From: Capra hircus
Taxonomy: Eukaryota > Chordata > Mammalia > Artiodactyla > Bovidae
NCBI RefSeq assembly: GCF_001704415.2
Contig: NC_030811.1
Coordinates: 78,324,069-78,388,068, forward strand
Direction of reading: 5' to 3'
DNA length: 64,000 nucleotides
Below, in pieces: positions 30,550 through 43,073 of the stretch. Each line of letters begins with the position of its first letter. The stretch's first letter is position 1. The notes beneath the pieces are model-generated. The model made no database searches and was not told where the DNA came from. It saw only the letters and a list, made by a program, of their open reading frames with translations. A program made the position numbers and the translations under genes.

Positions 30550-33500
30550 CTATTAAAAATTCCAACATATGGAGGTTGAACAACACACTTCTGAATAACC
30601 AACAAATCACAGAAGAAATCAAAAAAGAAATCAAAATATGCATAGAAACTAATGAAAATGAAAACACAACAACCCAAAACCTGTGGGACACTATAAAAGC
30701 AGTGCTAAGAGGAAAGTTCATAGCAATACAGGCATACCTCAAGAAACAAGAAAAAAGTCAAATAAATAACCTAACTCTGCAACTAAAGCAACTAGAAAAG
30801 GAAGAGTTGGAGAACCCCAGAGTTAGTAGAAGGAAAGAAATCTTAAAAATTAGGGCAGAAATAAATGCAAAAGAAACAAAAGAGACCATAGCAAAAATCA
30901 ACAAAGCCAAAAGCTGGTTCTTTGAAAGGATAAATAAAATTGACAAATCATTAGCCAGACTCATCAAGAAGCAAAGAGAGAAAAATCAAATCAATAAAAT
31001 TAGAAATGAAAATGGAGAGATCACAACAGACAACACAGAAATACAAAGGATCAAAAGAGACTACTATCAGCAGTTGTATGCCAATAAAATGGACAACGTG
31101 GAAGAAATGGACAAATTCTTAGAAAAGTACAATTTTCCAAAACTGAACCAGGAAGAAATAGAAAATCTTAACAGACCCATCACAAGCACGGAAATTGAAA
31201 CGGTAATCAGAAATCTTCCAGCAAACAAAAGCCCAGGTCGATGGCTTCACAGCTTAATTCTACCAAAAATTTCGAGAAGAGCTAACACCTATCCTCCTCA
31301 AACTCTTCCAGAAAATTGCAGAGGAAGGTAAACTTCCAAACTCATTCTATGAGGCCACCATCACCCTAATACCAAAACCTGACAAAGATGTCACAAAAAA
31401 GGAAAACTACAGGCCAATATCACTGATGAACATAGATGCAAAAATCCTCAACAAAATTCTAGCAATCAGAATCCAACAACACATTAAAAAGATCATACAC
31501 CATGACCAAGTGGGCTTTATCCCAGGGATGCAAGGATTCTTCAATATCCGCAAATCAATCAATGTAATTCACCACATTAACAAATTGAAAAATAAAAACC
31601 ATATGATTATCTCAATAGATGCAGAGAAGGCCTTTGACAAAATTCAACATCCATTTATGATAAAAACTCTCCAGAAAGCAGGAATAGAAGGAACATACCT
31701 CAACATAATACAAGCTATATATGACAAACCCACAGCAAACATTATCCTCAATGGTGAAAAATTGAAAGCATTTCCCCTAAAGTCAGGAACAAGACAAGGG
31801 TGTCCACTTTCACCGCTACTATTCAACATAGTTCTGGAAGTTTTGGCCACAGCACTCAGAGCAGAAAAAGAAATAAAAGGAATCCAAATTGGAAAAGAAG
31901 AAGTAAAACTCTCACTGTTTGCAGATGACATAATCCTCTACATGGAAAACCCTAAAGACTCCACCAGAAAATTACTAGAGCTAATCAATGAATATAGTAA
32001 AGTTGCAGGATATAAAATCAACACACAGAAATCCCTTGCATTCCTATACACGAATAATGAGAAAGTAGAAAAAGAAATTAAGGAAACAATTCCATTCACC
32101 ATTGCAACGAAAAGAATAAAATACTTAGGAATATATCTACCTAAAGAAACTAAAGACCTATATATAGAAAACTATAAAACACTGATGAAAGAAATCAAAG
32201 AGGACACTAATAGATGGAGAAATATACCATGTTCATGGATCAGAAGAATCAATATAGTGAAAATGAGTATACTACCCAAAGCAATTTACAAATTCAATGC
32301 AATCCCTGTCAAGCTACCAGCCACATTTTTCACAGAACTAGAACAAATAATTTCAAGATTTGTATGGAAATACAAAAAACCTCGAATAGCCAAAGCAATC
32401 TTGAGAAAGAAGAATGGAACTGGAGGAATCAACTTGCCTGACTTCAGGCTCTACTACAAAGCCACAGTCATCAAGACAGTATGGTATTGGCACAAAGACA
32501 GACATATAGATCAATGGAACAAAATAGAAAGCCCAGAGATAAATCCACACACATATGGACACCTTATCTTTGACAAAGGAGGCAAGAATATACAATGGAG
32601 TAAAGACAATCTCTTTAACAAGTGGTGCTGGGTGCTGGGAAAACTGGTCAACCACTTGTAAAAGAATGAAACTAGATCACTTTCTAACACCGTACACAAA
32701 AATAAACTCAAAATGGATTAAAGATCTAAATGTAAGATCAGAAACTATAAAACTCCTAGAGGAGAACATAGGCAAAACACTCTGAGACATAAATCACAGC
32801 AGGATCCTCTATGATCCACCTCCCAGAATTCTGGAAATCAAAGCAAAAATAAACAAGTGGGATCTAATTAAAATTAAAAGCTTCTGCACAACAAAGGAAA
32901 ATATAAGCAAGGTGAAAAGACAGCCTTCTGAATGGGAGAAAATAATAGCAAATGAAGCAACTGACAAACAACTAATCTCAAAAATATACAAGCAACTCCT
33001 GCAGCTCAATTCCAGAAAAATAAACGACCCAATCAAAAAATGGGCCAAAGAACTAAATAGACATTTCTCCAAAGAAGACATACAGATGGCTAACAAACAC
33101 ATGAAAAGATGCTCAACATCACTCATTATTAGAGAAATGCAAATCAAAACCACAATGAGGTACCACTTCACACCAGTCAGAATGGCTGCGATCCAAAAAT
33201 CTGCAAGCAATAAATGCTGGAGAGGGTGTGGAGAAAAGGGAAGCCTCCTACACTGTTGGTGGGAATGCAAACTAGTACAGCCACTATGGAGAACAGTGTG
33301 GAGATTCCTTAAAAAATTGCAAATAGAACTACCTTATTACCCAGCAATCCCACTGCTGGGCATACACACCGAGGAAACCAGAATTGAAAGAGACACATGT
33401 ACCCCAATGTTCATTGCAGCACTGTTTATAATAGCCAGGACATGGAAACAACCTAGATGTCCATCAGCAGATGAATGGATAAGAAAGCTGTGGTACATAT

Positions 33501-33960
33501 ACACAATAATTACTCAGCCGTTAAAAAGAATTCATTTGAATCAGTTCTGATGAGATGGATGAAACTGGAGCCAATTATACAGAGTGAAGTAAGCCAGAAA
33601 GAAAAACACCAATACAGTATACTAACACCTATATATGGAATTTAGGAAGATGGCAATGACGACCCTGTATGCAAGACAGGAAAAAAGACACAGATGTGTA
33701 TAACGGACTTTTGGACTCAGAGGGAGAGGGAGAGGGTGGGATGATTTGGGAGAATGGGAATTCTAACACGTATACTGTCATGTAAGAATTGAATCGCCAG
33801 TCCATGTCTGACGTAGGGTGCAGCAGGCTTGGGGCTGGTGCATGGGGATGACCCAGAGAGATGTTGTGGGGAGGGAGGTGGGAGGGGGGTTCATGTTTGG
33901 GAATGCATGTAAGAATTAAAGATTTTAAAATTTAAAAATAAATAAATAAATAAATAAATT
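30550..33960 (+). mobile_element. L1 LINE, 3.4-kb sense copy, 5'-truncated within ORF2
   Basis: The copy starts in the linker before the reverse transcriptase ('acatatggaggttgaacaac'), contains the rest of ORF2 and a 3' UTR, and ends in an A-rich (AAAT)n tail at 33,935-33,960. ORF1, the endonuclease and the 5' UTR are absent. No convincing TSD was found. It is the best internal reference for the other L1 fragments here. Confidence 0.95.
30555..33530 (+). pseudogene. L1 ORF2 reverse transcriptase and C-terminus, decayed
   Basis: Domains in order: linker (from 30,540), N-K-S-P-G motif near 31,230, reverse transcriptase, then the C-terminal cysteine motif (C-W-R-G-C ... H-C-W-W-E-C) in the block 32,912-33,550. 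The catalytic FADD is intact at 31,918-31,929 inside an open stretch of about 1.4 kb (31,258-32,661). Damage: a 2-bp loss near 31,239, a TAA at 31,255-31,257 where GAA (Glu) is expected, a 7-bp tandem duplication at 32,624-32,639 that shifts the frame, and a stop at 32,783-32,785. Non-functional, but the longest reverse-transcriptase frame in the window. Confidence 0.92.
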
Positions 33961-33975
33961 TTAAAAAAAAGAAAT

Positions 33976-34753
33976 GAAAACAAAAAAATATGTATAAAAT
34001 GAAAAATTACTATATAAGGATATATTTGTAATCAATTTACATATTTAAATCCAAATAATATGAACACACTTTGAAAAATAGTATTGTATCAGAAAAAAAA
34101 AAAGAATGTTCAAATGTAGTCAGAAATAAGTGACTTTAAAATATTAAGGAAAAGTCACTATTAGTATTCATGTAAAAATTTCTCAAGAATATGTGATTGT
34201 GATTAATTTCTTGGCTTATATTTATGATCTATAAATTGATAAATTACCTTCACATAAGAAAAACAAATATAAAGGTACATTGTAAAGGTCACTTAATTTT
34301 AGGGAAGTTCCCCTCTAGTGCATGCACATTATTCTGAGGACTTCACAAAATTAACAACAATAATTCTCTTAACCAAATGGAAAAAGCTACAATCACTTTA
34401 GCATAATTTACTTTTCTCAGAGCAGTGTTTTATGCCGTGTTTTCAACCTGCATTTCACTTCTTTGCACCATACTTAAGTGAATATCAGCAACTTGGTTTA
34501 TGCATAGAAAAGAAAAAAACATCCTGTTGTGATATTAATGACATTTTGGATAAAGCTAAAGAACTCACAAGGTAATGAAAAAAATTGGAAAATACAGTAT
34601 AAACTTTGAAGCAAAGGAAGAGATTATAAATGGATAGGCAAAATATATGTGATAATATAAAACTGCCAAACTGGTACAAAACCCAAACAACATAACATCA
34701 GAAAAGTAGTAGAAAATATATAAAATAAAGGAAAAACTAAAATATATTATTGG
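33976..34753. other. Single-copy AT-rich DNA
   Basis: Nothing recognised. It is unusually A/T-rich, including a 13-base A run near 34,092. Confidence 0.5.
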
Positions 34754-34759
34754 AAATAG

Positions 34760-35837
34760 TAAGGACCTAACAGAAACAGAAGATATCAAGAAGAGGTGGC
34801 AAGAATATACAGAAGAACTATACAAAAAAGACCTTAATGACCCAGATAACCATGATGGTGTGATAACTCACCTAGAACCAGACACCCTAGAGTATGAACA
34901 CAAGTAGGTATTAGGAAGCATCACTATGAGTAAAGCTAGTGAGGTGATAGAATTCCAGCTGAGCTATTTCAAATCCTAAAAGATGATGCTGTGTAAGTAC
35001 TGCACTCAATATGCCAGCAAATTTGGGAAACTCAGCAGTGGCCACAGAACTGAAAAAGGTCAGTTTTCTTTCCAATGTCAAAGAAAGGCAATGCCAAAAA
35101 ATGTTCAAACTACCACACAATTGCACTAATCTCACAAAATGTTCAAAATGAAAAAGCTGGCTTAAAACTCAGCATTCAAGAAACTAGGATCATGGCATCT
35201 GGTCCCATCACTTTCATGGCAAATAGATGGAATGGAAACAGTGACAGACTTTATTTTGGGTGGGCTCCAAAATCACTGCAGCCATGAAATTAAAAGACGC
35301 TTGCACCTTGGAAGAAAAGCTATGACAAACCTAGACAGCATATTAAAAAGCAGAGACATTACTCTGCCAACAAATGTCCGTCTAGTCAAAGCTATGGTTT
35401 TTCCAGTAATCATGTATGGATGTGAGAGTTGGACCATAAAGAAAGTTGTGCACTGAAGAACTGATGCTTTTGAACTGTGGTGTTGGAGAAGACTCTTGAG
35501 AGCCCCTTGGACTGCAAGGAGATCAAACCAGTCAATCCTAAAGGCAATCAATCTTGAATATTCACTGGAAGGACTGATGTTGGCTGAAACTCCAATACTT
35601 TGGCCACCTGATGCAAAGAACTGACTCATTGGAAAAGACCCTGATACTGGGAAAGATTGAAGTCAGGAGGAGAAGTAGATAACAGAGGATGAGATGCTTG
35701 GATGGCATCCCTGACTCGATGCATAGGAGTTTGAGCAAGCTCTGGGAGTTGGTGACAGACAGGGAAGGCTGGTACGCTGCAGTCCATCGTGTTACAAAGA
35801 GTCAGACATACTGAGTGACTGAAATGAACTGAACTGA
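34760..35837 (+). mobile_element. BovB LINE with internal deletion
   Basis: The 5' part matches the region between endonuclease and reverse transcriptase (34,760-35,139). It then jumps near 35,140 directly to sequence after the YADD motif ('gaaaaagctggcttaaaact'). The tail ends 'gaaatgaactgaactg'. Compared with the copies at 9.2 and 48.3 kb, several hundred bp including YADD are missing. A 6-bp TSD, aaatag, lies at 34,754-34,759 and 35,838-35,843. Confidence 0.92.
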
Positions 35838-35843
35838 AAATAG

Positions 35844-36920
35844 ATTCTTAGCTAACTATTATCTTAAGGATACTCTTACATCCTTAACAGGCAAAGATGA
35901 ATAAATTTATTTCACAAATTTCAAAACCTAGAACTATATAATATAGAAATATATTTCAAATGAAGAATTTCACAAAATGCTAACATAAAATAAGGTAATA
36001 TTTTTGGTTATTAGGTTACAAATAAAGAAATGTTAACTGAAATCTATTGAGGATTTTGGTAACTAGGAACATTACTCTCTACTTATTTTCCCCAGTACAA
36101 AAACCTCTATTAGAGAAATAATCCAAATCCATTTAGTTCATTAAGTCTTCAAATTTACAGAATTTTCAAGTGATATTATGTCTTCATATATGTGTGAAAT
36201 TGTGGGCATTTTATATTGTACATTCCATTATGAAATTCAACAAATTAGAGCATATGAGTTTCTGCTGCATTGGCCCTTCAGAGTTCGGAGTAGCAAATTA
36301 AATAGCTTGAACACAGTCCTATAAATGCTCAGGGTTTCACTTTATATGAAGATAAAGAAAATTGCAAAGAGAAGCTATAGTTCAAGTTTACAGAAAGAGA
36401 TATAACCAGATTTGAATGAAGATGGTTCAAATCTGAAACAAGATTATCTGCTTTCTTGATGCAGTTAAAGTGATGACTTTAATCTGTAAACCTTGACATA
36501 TGTTTACCTTAGGTACCTATTAAATCACATGCTGAAAAAACATGATAGTGAAAATCTGTTGAGCAAAAGTGCTCTCTGTTTTCCAAATTAAGCCACAATG
36601 TCTACAGAGAAAACTATGTTGGACAATGCTCATCCACAAAGCTTGTTCTAATCTCTAAGGACAGGATACAGGATTCAGTCTTGCCTACCTGCCAGAAGGA
36701 TGACTGAATCCTTAACTGTGAAGTGGTGTCTGCCTACTGGTCAGACATCCCAGATGTGCTCACTTCAGCATCACTACCATGCTGAAGTATATGCAAGAGA
36801 GTGAAGCTAGTGACCTGTGAACATCTTTCTACCTATTCTTAGGACAAGTGATGGCTGAACTGCAATGACCAGAATACTTCCCTTTGTGATAGTGTCTACG
36901 CATAGTTTTGACATGCAGTC
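35844..36920. other. Single-copy DNA
   Basis: No gene or repeat recognised. It is less AT-rich towards 36,650-36,900. Confidence 0.45.
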
Positions 36921-36925
36921 AAGCC

Positions 36926-37620
36926 TTTTTCTTTTTTTTTCTGTATAAAAATGTTTATTTGTACTAATGGTTAGAATATAGGATCTAAGGAAGGGAAAGA
37001 AAAAAAAAAAAGACACCTCAGCTCCAAAGTCACAGTGAACTAGGGCCTGACCATAGCCAAAGGGAAGGACATTTCAGGCTGTCTTGGGGTGAACAGTCCC
37101 CACTAATACTTAATGTCGGTGTCACCAGGCAAAAAATTAAAGAATCAGGGTGTGAAGACCTTACCAGCTGCTAGCGAGTGTTCAAGGGAAGAAAGGGATG
37201 TCTATGTGGTTCAATGTGTGACTAAGTGTTCTCCAATGTTATTCATTTTAAAATAGAAAAAAAAAAAACCTTTTGGATTCATAATGGTTAATTACTCCAC
37301 TTGGCAAACTATTGCTGTAGCACTAGTTACTGTAGTATGTTTCACTTTAGTAAGAATACAGCTGGGACAATTTAGGTGTTATGGCTATACATAGAGTTTA
37401 CAGAAGCAGGGGGCACAAGCCTGATGCTGAATTTGCCTTTGTCTCCTTTGATGCAGTGTGTGGTTTAAAAACAAACAAAGCAATCTCCATTTTTAATAGG
37501 AACTGAAGTGTTTCTGATGTGAAGAAGCTGGGGACCAGACTTTGGAAATTGCCACTATGCACATCAGATTAAGTACGAGATGGTTTAGATGGACTGTGAA
37601 TGCTATTTTAGAAGCCTTCC
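36926..37620 (-). pseudogene. Possible retrocopy of an mRNA 3' UTR
   Basis: On the minus strand the segment ends with a polyadenylation-type AATAAA (complement of 36,954-36,959), about 14 bases, then an A-rich run (plus-strand T run 36,926-36,940). The body resembles a 3' UTR: no reading frame of note, T-rich runs, moderate GC patches. A possible imperfect TSD is 'aagccttttt' near 36,921 and 'aagccttcct' near 37,612. I do not recognise the parent gene. The alternative is single-copy DNA with a chance poly-T. Confidence 0.35.
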
Positions 37621-37842
37621 TTCTATCAGAAAATTTAGTAATACCTGTGGTTCTGACCAGCAAGATAAACAGTAGAGATTCTGACCTAAGTTCAAAGAAC
37701 TTTTTAAACCACAGTCTTTAACCTGGGGACTGCAAAGCAAGAAGGTCTGTTTGAATGAGCTACAGGGGCCCTGTATAGTTATAGGCAAAATGTCACATGT
37801 GCATCTCCTGGAGAAAGTTCCTATCACTTTAATGAGATTCTT

Positions 37843-38171
37843 GGGCTTCCCTAGTAGCTCAGCTGGTAAAGAATCCACCTGCAATGCAGGAAATCCCAGT
37901 TCCATTCTTGAGTTGAGAAGATCCCCTGGAGAAGGGATAGGATACCCACTCCACTATTCTTGGGATTCCCTGGTGGTTCAGATGGTAAAGAATCTGCCAG
38001 CAATGTGGGAGACCTGGGTTTGATCCTTAGATTGGGAAGATCCCCTGGAAGAGGGTGTGGCAACTCACTCCACTATTCTTGCCTGGAGAATCTCCATAGA
38101 CAGAGGAGTCTGGTGGGCTATAGTCCATAGGGTCACAGAGTCAGACATGATTGAGCAACTAAGCACAGCAC
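37843..38171 (+). mobile_element. Bov-tA SINE, double-headed
   Basis: Two tRNA-like heads ('cttccctagtagctcagctg' and 'attccctggtggttcagatg') are followed by one tail to 'gattgagcaactaagcacag'. Same architecture as 1,961-2,268. Confidence 0.92.
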
Positions 38172-39950
38172 AAGTGTCTGGGACCCTTATAATATACTGT
38201 ATATCACATTACATTCTATAGTAGATCTTTGGCCCCTTGAGATCAAAGAGGCAGGAATTCTCCTGCAAATCAAGTTAAGTCATGTGAGAGCCTTGCTGTT
38301 GCTCCTTGAGAAACAGGACTTCTCTCCTCATCAACTCATGGAGGTACATCCACTTCATGCTAAGGGTCAGTGCATCCTTGACTTTTCAGAAACATTCAAA
38401 GTCAAGCAAAAGATACTCTGATTCAACAATCATGCAAGTGTGTCTGGGCTGCCGAAAGTCTACTTGTACTATTTATTATTTTCTTCAGGTTTACCGCCTT
38501 CAGCTTTAACCATGATTTCATGCAGTGTATTAAATTTTCTCAAAAGCAAGTACAGGGAAGTACAATAATATTTTATAGTTATGTTTTGGCATAAATTGTC
38601 TTAAGAGTATCTTTTTAGGAGAACAATTATGTTTACCTCATTATTTTGTTTAAAGGATTACTCACTTTTTACATGTAAAATTTTTGAAAATCAGTGTTGT
38701 CATTACAAATTGTTCAATGTTTCTAATTTTAGTCTACTCAGAAATTTTGTGTTTTAAAACAATTTTATTATCATCTTCACACTGCTAAATTATATAATAC
38801 CAAGTTATAATCCTGTTGCTTGATTTTTCAGCTTCATATAACATCCTTTGACTCCACACTATTACAAATGAAGTATTCAGTGAATACAGTACCTGTGGTA
38901 TTCTACATATGGTAGCAGCAAGTTTTAGTTTTGTAAGAAAATGCCAAAATACTGTCTCCCCTACCCTCCCAATATTTATTTGTAAATTTCTAAATTGTCA
39001 AGGCATATAAAGTTTATGTTTTATTTTGTTATCTGATTCATATATTTTGCTTAGTCTTATTTCTGTTAAATATATACAATGCTTACAATACAAAATTTAG
39101 TCATTTTGCTAAATTTTATCTGTATTATCCCTTGATTGACTGAAACTCAGCCTCTGGGAGGTGAAAAGTATTTCTCAAGCTGTGACACATTTAGTATTGT
39201 TTTGTATCCTTTATACTCAATAAAAATCTTGAGTTGTACATGAAATCCTTAATTTATACTTTATTTTCTCAAGTATCCCAGAGGTTTTGGTCCACTGATT
39301 TCTAGTGTTCAATGTCACCAAGAAGAAACCTGAGGATTGTCTGACCTTTTCCCCTCTTATAAGTACTGTGATTACTTTGCATGGCTAGTTGAAAGATGAA
39401 TGCTGTATCATTATAAATTTACTATGATATGTCTTGAGGACATATACCTCGGGTACATAGCAGGAGAATAATTTCCCAGTTAACTAATTTGGGTCAATTT
39501 TCACTGGCACGTGATATACCCTTTCAATAAACAGGATCAGGCATTTCCCTTTTACACTTTTTTCTCCTCCAGTTATGTTTTCAGATATTTGTTCTGTTCC
39601 CTTGTTTTGGTGTTCTTCTTAAGAGACTCCATTTATGGATATATAGGGTCTTCTCTACTTGGTTTATATATCTATCATTTTCTCCTTAGTTCTTCTCATT
39701 ATTCATTTTTATTTTGTGTTTTTGCATCTCCCCGTTTATATCCTCAGGATCCTTGTTATGTTTTCTACAGTGCTTATTCTTATGTTGGCTCCTTTCAATT
39801 CTTTTGTGTTTCTGTGATGGTTTTGATTTGTTCTATTTTACTAAAATCTGACAATTAACACTCTATTTCCTCCCACTTTCTCATTTTCTGTTTCTTGAGT
39901 TCTTGTATTTATGATTTCTGGTCTTTGCTCATAGAAGTAGGAACTTTCTT
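38172..39950. other. AT-rich DNA without recognised gene
   Basis: Nothing firm. From about 39,340 to 39,940 the T-rich composition and phrases such as 'ctatgatatgtcttgaggac' suggest an old degraded repeat. The 115-residue frame at 39,511-39,858 is hydrophobic only because of T-richness and is treated as chance. Confidence 0.4.
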
Positions 39951-40513
39951 TTTAAAAAATTAAAGATAATTTTAAGAAAAATTTTACTTTTACAATAATA
40001 TTGATATCAAAGTATGAGAATTTCAACATGTATTTTTATCAGGTATTAATCTACAGTGACAATCATAACCAGCCAAAGTTCATAGTTTGCCTTAGAGTTC
40101 ACTTGTGGTGATGTACATTATATGTGTTTGGACAAAGGCATAATGACATCTATCAATCATTATAATATTTTACAGAGTATTTATATTGCCTTAAAATTCC
40201 CCTGTGCTCTGCTTATTCATCCCTGCCTACATCCTAAGCCCTGACAACCACTGATCTTTTTAGAGTCTACAAAGTTTTGCTTTTCCCAGAATGTCATGGA
40301 GTTGAAATCACACAGTATGTAGTCTTTTCAGATTGGCTTCACTTAGTTATATACACTTAAGTTTCATCCATGTATTTTCATGTTTTGATAGCTCATTTTT
40401 TTTAGCAATGAATAACTTCATTTTCCACTTTTGATATTCTATTTATCTGAAGGACATCTTGGTTGTTTCCAAGTTGGGGAATTACGAATAATGCTTCTAT
40501 AAACATTCATGTG

Positions 40514-40737
40514 GGCTTTCCAGGTGCCTCAGTGGTAAAGAACCTGCCTCCCAATGCAGGAGACATAAGAGACATGAGTTTGATCCCTGGGTCCAAAAGA
40601 TACCCTGGAGGAGGGCATGGCAACCCACTCTAGTATTCTTGCTTGGAGAATCCCATGGAAGAGGAGCCTAGAGAGCTAGAGTCTATAGTATTGCAAAGAG
40701 TTGGACATGACTGAAGTGACTTAGGATGCAGGCATGC
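40514..40737 (+). mobile_element. Bov-tA SINE inside old L1
   Basis: Complete head and tail, with a perfect 13-bp TSD, aaacattcatgtg, at 40,501-40,513 and 40,738-40,750. The TSD is L1 sequence. Confidence 0.96.
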
Positions 40738-40991
40738 AAACATTCATGTGCAAGTTTTATCACAAACATAAGTTTTCAACACCCTAAGCTAAATATGAAG
40801 GAGTGTGACTGCTAGATTCTATTGTAAAAATATGCTTAGTTTTATGAAAAAAAAAAAAAAAGAAATCCGTCTTCCAATAAGGCTACACCATTTTTCATTC
40901 CTGGAGCAGTGAATGAGAGTTGTTTTTCCACATCCCCATCAGCGGTGAGGTGGTGTTAGGATTCCTGAATTTTACCATTCTAACATTTATG

Positions 40992-41425
40992 AGAGAGTTG
41001 GACTATAAAGAAGGCTGAGCACTGAAGAATTGATCTTTTCAAACTGTGGTGTTGGAGAAGACTCTTGAGAGTCCCTTGGACTGCAAGGAGATCAAACCAG
41101 TCAATAGTAAAAGAAATCAATCCTAAATATTCATTAGAAGGACTGATGTTGAAGCTGAAGCTCTAATACTTTGGCCACCTGATACAGAGAACTGACTCGT
41201 TAGAAAAGACCCTGATGCTGGGAAAGATTGAAGGCAGGAGGAGAAGGAAATGACAGAGGACTAGATGGTTGGATGGCATCATGGTCATGGGTTTGAGACA
41301 TTAATAGACATGGGTTTGAGAAAGCTCCAGGAGATGGTAAAGCACACGGAAGCCTCACATGCTGCAGTCCATGGGGGTCACAAAGAGTCAGACACAACTT
41401 AAAGACTGAACAACAACAACAACAG
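40992..41425 (+). mobile_element. BovB LINE 3' fragment inside old L1
   Basis: It starts at 'agagttggactataaagaag' and ends in a CAA-rich tail (caacaacaacaacag). The only flanking duplication seen is 5 bp, ttatg, at 40,987-40,991 and 41,426-41,430. Confidence 0.93.
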
Positions 41426-42408
41426 TTATGTATGGTAGTTTATTGTTATTTCAGTTTGTGCTGTCTGATGGCATATGATGTGGAGCATCTTTTCATATGC
41501 TTATTTGACATCTGGATATCTACTTTAGTGAGATTTTCGCCCATTATTAAATTGGGTTGTTTATTTTCTTGCCATTCAGTTTTGAGGGCTCTTTGTATAC
41601 TTTGGGTAAGAATCCTTTATCAGATGCATCTTCATATATTTTCCCCCATTCTGAAGATTGTCTTCTAATTCTCTTCATACTGTTTTTCACAGAGGAGTTT
41701 TTAGTTGTAATAAAGTCTGAATTATCAATAATTCCATTCATAGATTGTACCTTTGGTGCTGTATCTAAAATGGTATTATCATAAGGCAATTTAGGTTTTC
41801 GCTCTTATCTTCCAGGAGTTTTATAGTTTTGCATCTACATTTAGGTAAGTAATCCATTTTGAGTTAATATTTGTGAAGAGTGTAAGGTCTCTATCCAGAT
41901 TCATTTTTTGCATATGCATGTCCAATTGTGCTATCACCATTTTTTGTACTGCCTTTGCTTCTGTGTCAAAGGTCAGTTGAAAATACTTATGGAGGTCTAT
42001 TTTGGGACTCTTCATTCTGTTCCATTTATTTATCTGTCTCTTTTTTTGCCAATCCCACACTGTCTTGTTTACTATAGCTTTATAATAGCTTTTGAATCTG
42101 GGTAATTATCAATACCTCAACTTTGTTATTCTCCTTCAATATTGTGTTAGAAACCACCATATTAAAATTTAAATATATAGATGTTAGGTCACAACTTTCA
42201 TAAATGCTCTCTAGCAACATTTTTATTATGTGTTCTTCATCTGTTGACATATTTGTTGCTCTCTTGTACTTTTTTCCTATTACTATTTTTTAACCAATTA
42301 TCTGCCAGCTTCTATATTATTTATCTACTAAAAGGATTAAATTTTCCTAGACAAGGCTTTGCATGACTAATTTCCTAATAAGAATGTGTATAGTGGGAGA
42401 AGATAAAG

Positions 42409-42409
<1 letters not shown>

Positions 42410-42446
<37 letters not shown>
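42410..42446. repeat. (GT)n microsatellite
   Basis: About 18 uninterrupted GT units, likely length-polymorphic. Confidence 0.97.
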
Positions 42447-42450
<4 letters not shown>

Positions 42451-42575
42451 GTCCAGAATTGCTTTCCAAGCCTTACAACTCAGTATCTCCATTTACTCAT
42501 CTTAAATTCTGATCCAAGTATGCATCCCCGGGATGGCCTTTTACCTAAGGTCGCTAGCAAGCAACCAGCACCAAT

Positions 42576-43073
42576 CAGTTCAGTTCAGTTCAGTTCAGTT
42601 CAGTCGCTCAGTCATGTCCAACTCTTTGTGACCCCATGAACTGCAGCACGCCAGGCCTCCCTGTCCATCACCATCTCCCAGAGTTCACTCAGACTCACAT
42701 CCATTGAGTCAATGATGCCATCCAGCCATCTCATCCTCTGTCGTCCCCTTCTCCTCCTGCCCCCAATCCTCCCAGCATCAGTCTTTTCCAGTGAGTCAAC
42801 TCTTCCAATGAGGTGGCCAAAGTATTGGAGTTTCAGCTTTAGCATCAGTCCTTCCAATGAACACCCGGGACTGATCTCCTTCAGAATGGACTGGTTGGAT
42901 CTCCTTGCAGTCCAAGGGCCTCTCAAGAGTCTTCTTCAACACCACAGTTCAAAAGCATCAATTCTTTGGTGCTCAGCTTTCTTCACAGTCCAACTCTCGC
43001 ATCCATACATGACTACTGGAAAAACCATAGTCTTGACTAGACGGACCTTTGTTGGCAAAGTAATGTCTCTGCT
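42576..43073 (-). mobile_element. BovB LINE, 3' fragment, antisense
   Basis: On the plus strand it opens with tandem CAGTT units (42,576-42,605) and runs to 'gttggcaaagtaatgtctct'. Low divergence. The 104-residue minus frame at 42,926-42,612 is the BovB C-terminus. Confidence 0.95.

Larger units (their letters stand above)
39955..42158 (-). mobile_element. Old L1 (L1M-type) 3' end, antisense, twice interrupted
   Basis: It matches the old mammalian L1 3' region: 'ctgacaaccactgatctttt', 'ccagaatgtcatggagttga', then after the insertions 'gatgtggagcatcttttcat' and 'ctttggtgctgtatctaaaa'. Blocks are 39,955-40,513, 40,738-40,991 and 41,426-42,158. Decayed frames (for example 41,789-41,547 minus) are ORF2 remnants. 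Confidence 0.85.

Noticed and set aside
31426..32661. 411-residue open frame as a possible host gene
   Set aside because: It contains the L1 reverse-transcriptase FADD motif, lies in an L1 with a 3' UTR and A-rich tail, and has disabling lesions on both sides.
39511..39858. 115-residue hydrophobic frame, possibly a membrane protein
   Set aside because: The hydrophobicity comes from T-rich DNA (Phe/Leu/Tyr codons), and the region looks like an old degraded repeat.
42576..42610. Tandem CAGTT units as a CRISPR-like or satellite array
   Set aside because: The units have no spacers and are the normal 3' end of BovB. The same occurs at 9,200, 48,321 and 54,413.
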